Shown here one piece after another: positions 54,678-63,472 of a stretch of DNA of 64,000 nucleotides. The position numbers and the translations under genes were made by a program. Source of the DNA: WHSW01 sp963777775 (GTDB lineage Bacteria; Actinomycetota; Thermoleophilia; Solirubrobacterales; 70-9); contig CAVZRL010000009.1 of assembly GCA_963777775.1 (NCBI GenBank), forward strand, positions 1 to 64,000, written 5' to 3'. The notes below the pieces were generated by a model. It was given only the letters and a program-made list of their open reading frames with translations, searched no databases and was not told where the DNA came from. Numbering within the stretch: the first letter of the stretch is position 1; each line of letters starts with the position of its first letter.

Positions 54678-56816
54678 GTGAGCGCAGGCAGGCCGCTATC
54701 GACGATCCTCGCGGTGCTCGCGGCGATCGTCCTGCTCGCTGCCGTGGTCGTCGGCTACGCGACGATCGCGGTCTTCGACTCCGACCAGTTCGCCGAGCGC
54801 GCCAGGGCCTCGCTCGACGACGACGCGGTCAAGGACGAGGTCGCAACCCTGGTCACCGACAACCTCGTGCTCAACGCCCAGGCGGACCTGGTCGCGGCCC
54901 GGCCGGTGATCGAGAGCGTGATCTCCGGGATCGTCGGCGGCAGTGTCTTTCAGAGCCTGTTCGAGACCGGGGTCCGCGACGTCCACAAGGCCGTCTTCGA
55001 GCAGGACCTGAACACGGCGACGCTGACGCTCGCCGACATGGGGACCGTCCTGCGCGGGGCGCTCGAGGCGCTGCGACCTAAGCTCGCGGACGAATTCGGC
55101 GCCAACGTCGACGTCGAGATCACCGACGTCGAGCCACCCGCCTGGATCGCCGACCTCGCCCAGGCGGCGGAGAGCGCCGGGATCCTGTTCTTCGTCCTGC
55201 TCGTGGCAGGCATCGCCCTCGCGGTCGGCTCGATCTGGCTCTCGCCGGACAAGCGCCGCACCGTGCTCGCGCTTGGCGTCTCGCTCGCGATCGCCGGCGT
55301 CCTGGCCGCGGTCGCGCTCGGGGTCGGCCGGGCGCTGGTCCTGGTCCGAATCGACGAGGCCGCGATCCGCGACGCCGCGGACGCGATCTGGGGCGTCTTC
55401 CTCGACGACCTGCGGCTGGCGCTCTTCCTGCTCGCCGGCTGCGGAACCGTGATCGCCGCCGCGGCGTCGTCGCTGCTCGAACCGGTTGACGTCCGCACCC
55501 GGCTCGAGGGCGCCCGCGACCTGATCACCCGCGTCCCCGAGCGCCCCTGGTTGCGGGCGCTGCGGGCGCTGGCCCTGATCGCGGCGGGGCTGCTGATCAT
55601 CTTCCTTCGGGAGCAGGTCATCGACGTGGTCGTGGTCGTGATCGGGCTCCTGGTCGCCTACGCGGGCGTCGCCGAGCTGATGCGGATGACGATGCCCGCC
55701 GAGGCGGAGCGCAAGGTCCATGAGCGTCACGGCCGCCGGACGCTGGTCGCGACCGCGGTCGTCGCCACCGTGATCTTCCTCGCCGGCGCGGGGTTCGTCG
55801 CCGTCGGCGGCACCAGCGAGGAGTCGCTGGAGATCGAGACGGTGGGCTGCAACGGTTCGGAGGCGCTCTGCGACCAGCCGCTCGACCAGGTCGCCTTCGC
55901 CGCCGCCCACAACGCGATGTCGGCGACCACCAACAAGGGGTTCCTGTTCGGGATGCAGGACGCGGGCTTTGCCGACCAGCTTCGCGACGGGGTCCGGGCG
56001 CTGCTGATCGATGCCCACTACGGCCAGCCGACCGAGGGCGGGGAGATCAAGACCGACCTCTCGGACCTCTCCGGATCCGAGCGGACCGCCTATGAGCGCG
56101 AGCTCGGTACCGAGGGCCTGGAGGCGGCGCTGCGGATCCGCGACCGGGTCGTCAACTCACCGACGACCGGCGAGCGCGGGGTCTACCTCTGTCACCGCTT
56201 CTGCGAGCTCGGCGCGGTGCCGGCCGTCGACGCCTTCCGCACCTACCGCGACTTCCTCGCCGCCAATCCCGACGAGGTGCTGGTGATCGTGATCGAGGAC
56301 TACGTCGCGCCCGATGACATCGAGGACGCGGTGAAGACGAGCGGCCTGATCGATTACGTCTACGACGGGCCCGTCGGTTCGCCGTGGCCGACCCTGCAGG
56401 AGATGATCGACTTGGGCGGTCGGGCGCTGATCATGGCCGAGAACGACGCCGGCGAGGGCAGCATCCCCTGGTATCACGAGGTCTATGAGGAGCTTGTCCA
56501 GGAGACGCCGTTCAGGTTCAAGAACCCCGAGGCGCTGACCGACCGCAAGCAGATCCCCGAGTCGTGCGAGCCAAACCGCGGAACCAAGGATGCGACGCTC
56601 TTCCTGCTCAACCACTGGGTCGACACGAGCCCGGCGCCGAAGCCCTCGAACGCGAAGATCGTCAACGCGGAGGACGCGCTGTTGCGCCGGATCCACCGCT
56701 GCGAGCGGCTCCGCGGCCTGGTGGCCGGGCTGGTCGCGGTCGACTTCTATCGCGAGGGCGACCTCTTCGACGTCGTCGACCAGCTGAACGCCGAACGGAC
56801 CGGCGCCGCTCCCTGA
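54678..56816 (+). CDS. membrane protein with PI-PLC X-like domain
   Basis: 712 residues. One N-terminal helix (LAVLAAIVLLAAVVVGYATI), an outer domain of about 110 residues, four or five further helices, then from about residue 395 an extracytoplasmic domain. That domain opens QVAFAAAHNAMSATTNKGFL (first catalytic His region of PI-PLC X), LRDGVRALLIDAHYGQP, GVYLCHRFCELGAVPAVDAF and EVLVIVIEDYVAPDDIEDAV. PI-PLC-like enzymes split phosphodiester bonds in lipids or glycerophosphodiesters. It is the only plus-strand gene in this block, so it looks inserted into the mfd-pth cluster. Confidence 0.78.
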   Translation: MSAGRPLSTILAVLAAIVLLAAVVVGYATIAVFDSDQFAERARASLDDDAVKDEVATLVTDNLVLNAQADLVAARPVIESVISGIVGGSVFQSLFETGVRDVHKAVFEQDLNTATLTLADMGTVLRGALEALRPKLADEFGANVDVEITDVEPPAWIADLAQAAESAGILFFVLLVAGIALAVGSIWLSPDKRRTVLALGVSLAIAGVLAAVALGVGRALVLVRIDEAAIRDAADAIWGVFLDDLRLALFLLAGCGTVIAAAASSLLEPVDVRTRLEGARDLITRVPERPWLRALRALALIAAGLLIIFLREQVIDVVVVVIGLLVAYAGVAELMRMTMPAEAERKVHERHGRRTLVATAVVATVIFLAGAGFVAVGGTSEESLEIETVGCNGSEALCDQPLDQVAFAAAHNAMSATTNKGFLFGMQDAGFADQLRDGVRALLIDAHYGQPTEGGEIKTDLSDLSGSERTAYERELGTEGLEAALRIRDRVVNSPTTGERGVYLCHRFCELGAVPAVDAFRTYRDFLAANPDEVLVIVIEDYVAPDDIEDAVKTSGLIDYVYDGPVGSPWPTLQEMIDLGGRALIMAENDAGEGSIPWYHEVYEELVQETPFRFKNPEALTDRKQIPESCEPNRGTKDATLFLLNHWVDTSPAPKPSNAKIVNAEDALLRRIHRCERLRGLVAGLVAVDFYREGDLFDVVDQLNAERTGAAP

Positions 56817-56828
56817 GCGCTGGCCGGC

Positions 56829-57545
56829 TCAGCCCTCGGACGGCAGCCCGGGCCCGGAGCGCTGCCACTCGACCTGGCCCTCGCCCTCGGCCCGGGAACG
56901 CCCCTCGACGTCGTCCCACTCGTGCAGCATCCGCTTCAGCCGGGCGACCGCCTCGGGCGGGTTGGCGGCGACCTGGGCGGCGAGCTGCAGGGCCGCCTCC
57001 TCGGTCCGCGCGGCGGGCGCGACCTTGTGCACGAGACCCCAGCGATAGGCGACCTCGGCATCGACCTCCTTCGACGTCAGCAGCAGGTACTTGGCGACCG
57101 AGAGGCCGCACAGGGTGACCAGCCGGGCGGGCCCGACCGGGACGCCGAGTGCCGCGCCGGGGAAGCGCAGCCGCAGGTTCGAGCCGCCGATCCGCAAGTC
57201 GCAGGCGACCGCGATCTCCGCTCCGCCGCCGACGCAGGCGCCGTGGCAGGCGGCCACGGTCGGCTTCTCAAAGCCGGTCAGCTCGTCATAGAGCTCGGAG
57301 AAGAGCTCCATCCGGCGAAGCGCCCCGGCCTGGTCGAGCTGCTCGCGGACATCGGCGCCCGCCGAGAGGCCCATGTGGTCGGTCGAGGAGAGGACCAGAG
57401 CCCGCACCCGCTCGTCGGCCCGCGCGTCGGCCAGGTGGGCGAGCAGCTCGGCGAGCAGCCCGGTGTCGAGCGCGTTGCGCGCCTGCGGGCGGTCGAGCTG
57501 CAGCAGCGCGACGCCGTCGGCGACCGAGTACCTGCTGGCGCTCAA
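56829..57545 (-). CDS. enoyl-CoA hydratase/isomerase family protein
   Basis: 238 residues from a TTG overlapping the pth stop (TTGA). Crotonase motifs: LQLDRPQARNALDTGLLAEL, oxyanion-hole stretches HMGLSAGADVREQ and ACHGACVGGGAEIAVACDL, and ALGVPVGPARLVTLCG where the catalytic Glu pair would lie. The first Glu is present in the GGGAE context, but the second position is Val/Gly, so the reaction may not be hydration. It probably acts on an acyl-CoA. The coupling to pth is unusual. Confidence 0.8.
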   Translation of the reverse strand: MSASRYSVADGVALLQLDRPQARNALDTGLLAELLAHLADARADERVRALVLSSTDHMGLSAGADVREQLDQAGALRRMELFSELYDELTGFEKPTVAACHGACVGGGAEIAVACDLRIGGSNLRLRFPGAALGVPVGPARLVTLCGLSVAKYLLLTSKEVDAEVAYRWGLVHKVAPAARTEEAALQLAAQVAANPPEAVARLKRMLHEWDDVEGRSRAEGEGQVEWQRSGPGLPSEG

Positions 57546-58159
57546 TCGATCACCTCGCCGATCGGGTCGCTGCTCTCCTCGAAAATCTGCTCGACCAGCC
57601 GCTCGGTCTCCCCGGCCGCCGCCGCGATCAGCTCGCCGACCTCCTGCTCGGGCTCGGCGAAGCGGCCGAGCACGTAGGCCGAGACGAGATCGGGATCGGT
57701 CGAGTCGGGCCGCCCGACCCCGACCCGGACGCGCCAGAAGTCCGGTGACCCGAGGCCGTGTTTGAGGCTGCGCAGGCCGTTGTGGCCGGCGACCCCCCCA
57801 CCGAGCTTCGCCCGCACCTCCCCGAACGGCAGGTCAATCTCGTCGTGGACGGCGACCACGCGCTCGAGCGGGACTCGCAACGCGCCCCGCGCCGGGCCCG
57901 CCGAGTCCCCGGACTCGTTCATGTAGGTCTGCGGGAGCAGCACCGCGACCCGCGGCCCGGCGGGTCGAATCCGGCCCTCGGCGATCAGGCCGCGGTAGCG
58001 GCGCTTCGCCTTCGGCAGGCCCCAGCGGCGGGCGAGCTCGGCGCCGACCTCGAAGCCGACGTTGTGGCGGGTGCGGGCGTAGCGGTCGCCCGGGTTCCCG
58101 AGCCCGACCACGAGTACCCGGTCGCCGGCGTCCTCGGTCCGCCGGCGGAACAGGCCCAG
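57542..58159 (-). CDS. pth: peptidyl-tRNA hydrolase, probable CTG start
   Basis: 205 residues if started at CTG 58159. LVVGLGNPGDRYARTRHNVG holds the catalytic His, LLPQTYMNESGDS the Asn, VVAVHDEIDLPFGEVRAKLG the Asp, and GVAGHNGLRSLKHGLGS the tRNA-binding loop. It releases peptides from prematurely dropped peptidyl-tRNA. GTG 58111 would start at VGLGNPG and cut off the first beta strand. CTG three nt after the rplY stop gives (M)GLFRRRTEDAGDRVLVVGLG, an N-terminus like those I recall from related actinobacteria. Confidence 0.92.
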   Translation of the reverse strand: MGLFRRRTEDAGDRVLVVGLGNPGDRYARTRHNVGFEVGAELARRWGLPKAKRRYRGLIAEGRIRPAGPRVAVLLPQTYMNESGDSAGPARGALRVPLERVVAVHDEIDLPFGEVRAKLGGGVAGHNGLRSLKHGLGSPDFWRVRVGVGRPDSTDPDLVSAYVLGRFAEPEQEVGELIAAAAGETERLVEQIFEESSDPIGEVID

Positions 58160-58162
58160 GGC

Positions 58163-58879
58163 CTACTCCCCGCCGGCCTCGCCGGACTCCTCGCCGGCGT
58201 CCTCGCCCTCGGCCTCGGCCGGGGCCTCCTCGCCTTCGGGAACCTCGCCCTCCTCGCCGACCAGCTCGGCCTCCTCCTCGAGCTCGGGCTCCGGCTCCTC
58301 CTCGACCCGTGGCGGCGAGAGGGTCGCGATCGTCACCTCGTCGGGGTCGACGCCCTCGCCGAGCGAGAACTCGACGCCCTCGGGCGCGACCAGAGCGCTG
58401 AGCTGAAGCGTGTCGCCGATCTCCATCCCGGAGACGTCGGCACCGATCGACTCAGGGATCGCGGTCGGCAGGGCCGAGATCGTGAGCTCGTGGGTGACAT
58501 GCTCGAGCACTCCGCCCTCCTTGACCCCGGGCGCCTCTTCGGTGCCGAGCAGCTCGATCGCGACGTCGGCCTCGATCTCGGTGTCGAGCTTGACCTCGAG
58601 CAGGTCGAGGTGGAGCAGGTTGCCCCGAACCGGATGGCGCTGCTGCTCCTTGATCACCGCCGGGACCGCCCCATGACCCTCGATCTCGACGTCGATCAGT
58701 GCCCCGCCATGGACGATCACGTCGCGGACGTCGCGCTCGTTGACCTGGAACGGACGGGCCTCGCTGCCGGCGCCGTAGACGACGCCCGGGACGAGGCCCG
58801 CGCGGCGCAGGCGGCGGCTCGTGCGCGAGCCGAACTCGGAGCGGGGCTGGGCCTTCAGGGTGGCGCGGTCGGTGGCCAT
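58163..58879 (-). CDS. rplY: ribosomal protein L25 (CTC/TL5 form)
   Basis: 238 residues. The N-terminal 5S rRNA-binding domain is LKAQPRSEFGSRTSRRLRRA then VPGVVYGAGSEARPFQVNE. The TL5-type C-terminal domain has HELTISALPTAIPESIGADV. A long Glu/Ala-rich acidic tail (EEAPAEAEGEDAGEESGEA) is typical of actinobacterial CTC proteins. It binds 5S rRNA in the large subunit. The rplY-pth pairing is conserved. TATCCT lies 9 nt before the ATG. Confidence 0.95.
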   Translation of the reverse strand: MATDRATLKAQPRSEFGSRTSRRLRRAGLVPGVVYGAGSEARPFQVNERDVRDVIVHGGALIDVEIEGHGAVPAVIKEQQRHPVRGNLLHLDLLEVKLDTEIEADVAIELLGTEEAPGVKEGGVLEHVTHELTISALPTAIPESIGADVSGMEIGDTLQLSALVAPEGVEFSLGEGVDPDEVTIATLSPPRVEEEPEPELEEEAELVGEEGEVPEGEEAPAEAEGEDAGEESGEAGGE

Positions 58880-58901
58880 GCGGCGGTCAGGATAGCGGCG
58901 C

Positions 58902-60383
58902 TCACGACGCGCACGGCCTGCCGCCCGCCGTTCCATCGTCCCCGCAACGCAGGATCGCCGGCGGCAGCCAGCCGGTTCCGTCGAGGATTCCGGCGACCGC
59001 AGGACCGGCATCGTAGAGGCGCCAGATCAGGCGGAAGGGGCCGGCGGGAGCGGGCAGCCAGTTGCTTGCCTGCCCGGGGTCACTCGGCTGCTCTGACTGG
59101 ACGTAGAGGTCGAGCGAGCCGTCCGGGTTGTAGTGCAGGTCGGAGCGGTCGTTGAGCAGGTAGCGGTCGGCCGGGTTGGGAACCAGGAACATCTGCGAGT
59201 CATAGAGAGTCAGCGACCAGAGGCCGCGCGCAGGGATCGGCAGCAGGTCGGCGGGCAGGTGCAGCAGGTAGCGGTTCGCGCCGTCAAGCGGCACCAGGTC
59301 GCGCGAGGTCTGAGCGAACGGATAGATCGCGATCTTCGGGATCAGCGCCCCGACCCCGATCTTGTCGGTCGCGGCGCGGAGCGCGTAGTCGGTTCCGTAG
59401 CGGCCGATGTCGCCGATCAGATAGCCGTTGTGGCGCTCGAACCCCTCCAGGAAGCCGGAGACGATCCGGGCTTGGACGTTGTCGGGTCCGTCGGTGACCG
59501 CGTTGCGCATGCCGGAGAGCAGGTCGGGCGCCAGCGCCGCGTCGGTCGCCGGGTCGAGGCCGGGGCCAACCCCGATCGCCGCGATCTCGTCGAGCAGCGG
59601 CCGGTCCGCCTTCGGCGCCGGAAAGCGCTCCAGCTCGCGTCCGAGGGCGGCGTAGAAGTCGAGCGGGTCCTCGCCCGCGCCGAAGCCGGGGATCATCGCC
59701 TGGTCGACGGTTGTGTCGACGGGCTTGATCCGCTTCGGCTTGAACTCGGTGCCGAACTTGCGCAGCGGGATGATCCGGTAGCGGTTCTGGATCCGGTTCA
59801 CCGCCTCGGTATCGGCCTCGCCGTCGATCAGCGTCCGGCCGATCACCCAGACCCGGTCATACGGCGACTTGATCTTGGTCACGCCCTCGGGCAGCCGGCC
59901 GCGGAAGCCGGGGCCGACGATCGCGAAGTCGCCGCCACCCGAGGCGCCGGTCGGAGTGCCGATGTTGCGGAAGTTCTCGGTCCAGGGCGAGACCAGCTCG
60001 AAGACGAAGAACCGGTCCTCGAGCTTCGGGATGTGGATCACCTGCGGCTGGTGGGCGAGGTTGAGCCAGGCCAGCGAATAGAGCGTGTCGTGGTTGGGGG
60101 CGACCACAGTCCGGTCCTCCGGCTCGGCGAGCCGGCGCGCGTGGCTGAATCGGTTCACCGGCCCGTTGCCGCGCCCGTCGGACTTGCTGACGCTGGTCGC
60201 GGTCCGGTAGATCCGCCGCGTGTCGAGCACCGGGACGCCGTACTGGTAGGCCTTGGTGCCGAGATCGTAGCCGCGCTCGTACTGCGCCTGATCGGCGTCG
60301 GCGGCCGGCGCCCCGAGCGCGAGCAGGGCCGCGGCCAGGGCCGCTGCGGCGAGCGGGCGGAGGTGGTTGCGCCGGGCCGCCAT
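58902..60383 (-). CDS. secreted DUF1254/DUF1214 protein
   Basis: 493 residues. The signal peptide LAAAALAAALLALGAPAADA is followed by a DUF1254 half (TVVAPNHDTLYSLAWLNLAH, FFVFELVSPWTENFRNIGTP) and a DUF1214 half (LLPIPARGLWSLTLYDSQMF, NDRSDLHYNPDGSLDLYVQS). The pair of domains is common in bacterial exported proteins of unknown function. It is complete in length. ATG 60383 lies 8 nt after TAGGCT. Confidence 0.85.
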   Translation of the reverse strand: MAARRNHLRPLAAAALAAALLALGAPAADADQAQYERGYDLGTKAYQYGVPVLDTRRIYRTATSVSKSDGRGNGPVNRFSHARRLAEPEDRTVVAPNHDTLYSLAWLNLAHQPQVIHIPKLEDRFFVFELVSPWTENFRNIGTPTGASGGGDFAIVGPGFRGRLPEGVTKIKSPYDRVWVIGRTLIDGEADTEAVNRIQNRYRIIPLRKFGTEFKPKRIKPVDTTVDQAMIPGFGAGEDPLDFYAALGRELERFPAPKADRPLLDEIAAIGVGPGLDPATDAALAPDLLSGMRNAVTDGPDNVQARIVSGFLEGFERHNGYLIGDIGRYGTDYALRAATDKIGVGALIPKIAIYPFAQTSRDLVPLDGANRYLLHLPADLLPIPARGLWSLTLYDSQMFLVPNPADRYLLNDRSDLHYNPDGSLDLYVQSEQPSDPGQASNWLPAPAGPFRLIWRLYDAGPAVAGILDGTGWLPPAILRCGDDGTAGGRPCAS

Positions 60384-60391
60384 CGGCGCCG

Positions 60392-60397
60392 AGCCTA
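60392..60397 (-). promoter_or_regulatory. TAGGCT -10 box of the DUF1254 gene
   Basis: TAGGCT ends 8 nt before the ATG at 60383. The divergent gene at 60456 has its own TACCCT box (60442-60447), 8 nt before its GTG. Confidence 0.5.
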
Positions 60398-60455
60398 CCC
60401 GTCGGCGTCGCGGCGGGACCGGGGGCCGGCGCCGATCCTCCTACCCTGAGGCCAA

Positions 60456-61868
60456 GTGGCCGACGAGTCGAAAATCCCCAAGGGCCGGGTGCGGCGCTCG
60501 GCGAAGCTGGGCACGGCGCTCGGTGGCCAGGCGGCGCGCCACGCAGGGACCAGGGCCGCCAGCCTGGCGCGCTCAGAGGAGGAAGCCCAGGAGCGGCTCG
60601 AGGCGCGCCACCTGGAGACGGCGGTGAAGATGGTCTCGATCCTCGGCGAGATGAAGGGCGCGGCGATGAAGCTGGGCCAGCTCGCCTCCTTCATCGACAC
60701 CGAGCTTCTGCCCCCCGAATACGCCGAGATCTACCAGGAGCAGCTCGCGAAGCTGCGCACCTCGGCGCCGCCGATGCCCTGGAGCGAGGTCGAGAAGGTG
60801 ATCGAGTCCGACTACGGCGAGCCCGTCTTCGAGCACTTCACCGAGTTCGAGCCCGAGGCCTTCGCGGCCGCCTCGATCGGCCAAGTGCACAGGGCGACGC
60901 TGATCGACGGCCGCGAGGTCGCGGTCAAGGTCCAGTACCCGGGCGTCGCCGAGGCGCTCGAGGACGACCTCAGGAACGCCGGCATGCTGGTTCGGCTGGC
61001 GAAGGCGATCGCGCCCGGGCTCGACGCCAAGGCGGTCGCCGAGGAGCTGCGCGAGCGGGTCCTCGAGGAGCTCGACTACGAGTACGAGGCGCAGAACCAG
61101 CGCAGCTTCTCGCGTGCCTACCGCGAGCACCCGTTCATCTACGTCCCCGACGTGATCACCAGGCTCTCGCGCCGGCGGGTGCTGGTCACCGAGCTCGTCG
61201 AGGGCATCCAGTTCGACGAGATCAAGCAGCTCGACGGCGAGCAGCGCAGCCGCTTCGGCGAGATCGTCTTTCGCTTCTGCTTCGGCTCGATCTATCACCT
61301 GCAGCACTTCAACGCCGACGCCCACCCGGGCAATTACCTGCTGATGGCCGACGGCCGCGTCGCCTTCCTCGACTTCGGGATGACGAAGAAGCTCGACGTC
61401 GAGCAGATCGAGCTCGAGCAGCGCGCGGTCGACGCCGCGGTGCGCCGCGACCCCGAGGCGCTGCGCCAGGCGCTTCACGACCTCGGCTTCGTCAAGCATC
61501 CGACCAAGCTCGACGCCGAGCGGCTGATGGACCACGTGATGCTGGTCGGGGGCTGGTACATCGAGGATCGCGAGTACGAGGTCTCCTCGCGGCGGGTGGC
61601 GAAGATCATCGAGTCGGCGTCCGACCCGCGCTCGGAGTACTTCGACCTCACGCGGCGCGAGAGCCTGCCCGCCGAGGAGCTGATGGGCCGACGGATGGAG
61701 ACCGGGGTGATCGCGGTCCTCGCCCAGCTCCGCGCGAAGCGAAACTGGCACCGGATCATGCGCGAGTGGGTGTACGCCGACGAGCCTGCGACCGAGCTCG
61801 GGGCGCAGGAGTGGGAGTACTTCGAGTCGCGAGGTGTGCGGCGGGTGCCCGGGATCGCGAGTCGCTAG
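60456..61868 (+). CDS. ABC1/UbiB/AarF-family atypical kinase
   Basis: 470 residues from a GTG. The UbiB-specific KxGQ motif is in GAAMKLGQLASFIDTELLPP, the Ala-rich loop in FAAASIGQVHRATLIDGREV, and the nucleotide Lys in VAVKVQYPGVAEALEDDL. The ExD motif is in LEELDYEYEAQNQRSF, the catalytic loop in QHFNADAHPGNYLLMADGRV, and the metal Asp in AFLDFGMTKKLD. ABC1 proteins are ATPases/kinases linked to isoprenoid lipid and quinone handling. This one lacks the C-terminal membrane helices of UbiB. Its stop shares CTAG with the convergent MFS gene. Confidence 0.9.
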   Translation: MADESKIPKGRVRRSAKLGTALGGQAARHAGTRAASLARSEEEAQERLEARHLETAVKMVSILGEMKGAAMKLGQLASFIDTELLPPEYAEIYQEQLAKLRTSAPPMPWSEVEKVIESDYGEPVFEHFTEFEPEAFAAASIGQVHRATLIDGREVAVKVQYPGVAEALEDDLRNAGMLVRLAKAIAPGLDAKAVAEELRERVLEELDYEYEAQNQRSFSRAYREHPFIYVPDVITRLSRRRVLVTELVEGIQFDEIKQLDGEQRSRFGEIVFRFCFGSIYHLQHFNADAHPGNYLLMADGRVAFLDFGMTKKLDVEQIELEQRAVDAAVRRDPEALRQALHDLGFVKHPTKLDAERLMDHVMLVGGWYIEDREYEVSSRRVAKIIESASDPRSEYFDLTRRESLPAEELMGRRMETGVIAVLAQLRAKRNWHRIMREWVYADEPATELGAQEWEYFESRGVRRVPGIASR

Positions 61869-63403
61869 GCGCTCGTGGGCTCCGGCGTCGGCTCGGGGGC
61901 TTTCGGGTGCACGCCGACGATCGCGATCGCGAGCCCGACGAGGGCGATCAGGCCGACGACCCGGAAGCTGAACTGGACCCCGGCGACGAACGAGTCCTCG
62001 ACCACCTCGAGCACCCGGTCGGCGACCGAGGTCGAGAAGTCGGAGAACGCGGCCTTGCCGGACTCGGTCCCGGCGAGGACGCCGTGGACGACCGATGCCT
62101 GCTGATCGCTCATCCGCAGCCCGAGCGCGGCGGCGTCGCTGACGATCGCGTCCTCGGAGCGGATCGTGAACAGGGTCGTGCAGAGGCCGAGCCCGATCGC
62201 GCCTCCGGCGACCTGGAACATGTAGGCGATCCCGCCGGCGAGGCTGGCCCGTGAGCCCGCGAGCATGCCGACCGCGGCCGTGGTCACGGTCGGGTAGAAG
62301 AAGCCGGCGCCGACCCCGGTCGCCAGCAAACCCGGGAGCAGCGCCGGGTAGCCGGAGTCGGAACCGAAGATCGAGAGCAGCAGGGGGCCGATCGCGAGTA
62401 GCGCCGTCCCGGCGAGGATCACGTTGCGCATCCCGACCCGGGCCGTGATCCGATCCGAGAGGAAGGCGACGGCGCCGAAGGTCCCCAGCATCGGCAGCAT
62501 CCCGACCCCGGCCTCGAGCGCGCTGTAGCCGAGCACCTTCTCCATCAGCTGCGGCACGTAGAGGATCGCGCTGAAGAAGACGGCGGAGAGGAAGAGAATC
62601 GTCAGGCAGGCCGACCGGAAGCCGCTGTTGGCGATCACGTCGGCCGGTACGAGTGCGCCGTTGCCCATCCGCGACTCGATCACCGCGAAGGCGGCGAAGG
62701 AGATCAGCGCGACGGCGATCATCGCCAGCACCCGCGCGTCGCCCCAGCCCCAATCCGCGGACTGATCGAGGGCCAGCAGGAGGGCGACGAGCCCGAGCGA
62801 GAGGGTGAGGATCCCGCCGTAGTCGATCCGCTCGCGGGTCCCGTCGGTCGGCTGGTGGATCTTCGCCCAGGTGACGGCGGCCGCAAAGGCGGCGACCGGG
62901 AGGTTGAGAAAGAAGATCGCGCGCCAGCTCACCTCGTCGGTGAGCACGCCGCCGATCAGCGGCCCGATCGCGTTGCCGAGCCCGGCGATGCCGAGGATCA
63001 GGCCTCCGGCAAAGGCCGCGCGGGCCGGCGGCACGGCGGCGAAGGTCATGCCGAGGATCGCCGGCCACATCAGGCCCCCGCCGACGCCCATCCCGACCCG
63101 CATCGCGATCAGCTGCTCGGCGTTCTGGGCGAGGCCGCCGAGCAGCGAGAAGCCGGCGAAGATCGCGGTGCCGATCAAGAAGACCCTGCGGCGCCCGAAC
63201 ATGTCGGCGAGCCGCCCGCCGGTCACGAGCACCATCCCGAAGGTCAGCGCGTAGGCGTTGATCGTCCACTGGATCGTGCCGACGTCGACGTCGAAGTCCT
63301 GCTCGATCGCGGGCAGGGCGACGTTCAGCGCCGTGAAGTCGTTCGCGATCACGAGCACGCCGAGGCCCATCGCGAACAGCGCCATCCCGGTCCCCTTCGG
63401 CAT
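61865..63403 (-). CDS. DHA2-type MFS drug exporter (EmrB/QacA-like)
   Basis: 512 residues with about 14 membrane helices. ANDFTALNVALPAIEQDF is the motif D1 region with the membrane Asp, LVTGGRLADMFGRRRVFLIG the loop 2-3 motif A, and GLILGIAGLGNAIGPLIGGV motif C of drug/H+ antiporters. The last helix leads to a Pro-rich tail. Substrate unknown. TAGAGT lies 7 nt before the ATG. It is divergent from the gene at 63473. Confidence 0.9.
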   Translation of the reverse strand: MPKGTGMALFAMGLGVLVIANDFTALNVALPAIEQDFDVDVGTIQWTINAYALTFGMVLVTGGRLADMFGRRRVFLIGTAIFAGFSLLGGLAQNAEQLIAMRVGMGVGGGLMWPAILGMTFAAVPPARAAFAGGLILGIAGLGNAIGPLIGGVLTDEVSWRAIFFLNLPVAAFAAAVTWAKIHQPTDGTRERIDYGGILTLSLGLVALLLALDQSADWGWGDARVLAMIAVALISFAAFAVIESRMGNGALVPADVIANSGFRSACLTILFLSAVFFSAILYVPQLMEKVLGYSALEAGVGMLPMLGTFGAVAFLSDRITARVGMRNVILAGTALLAIGPLLLSIFGSDSGYPALLPGLLATGVGAGFFYPTVTTAAVGMLAGSRASLAGGIAYMFQVAGGAIGLGLCTTLFTIRSEDAIVSDAAALGLRMSDQQASVVHGVLAGTESGKAAFSDFSTSVADRVLEVVEDSFVAGVQFSFRVVGLIALVGLAIAIVGVHPKAPEPTPEPTSA

Positions 63404-63472
63404 CGGCCGGACTCTAGTCACGGCCTGGAGCTGCCGATAGCGTGGGCGGACCGGACGATCGAGGGTGGACGA

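Noticed and set aside
54696..56018. 440-codon minus-strand open frame opposite the PLC-like gene
   Set aside because: Composition is Arg/Asp/Gly/Gln from reversed codons and contains no motif; the plus-strand protein has clear helices and catalytic motifs.
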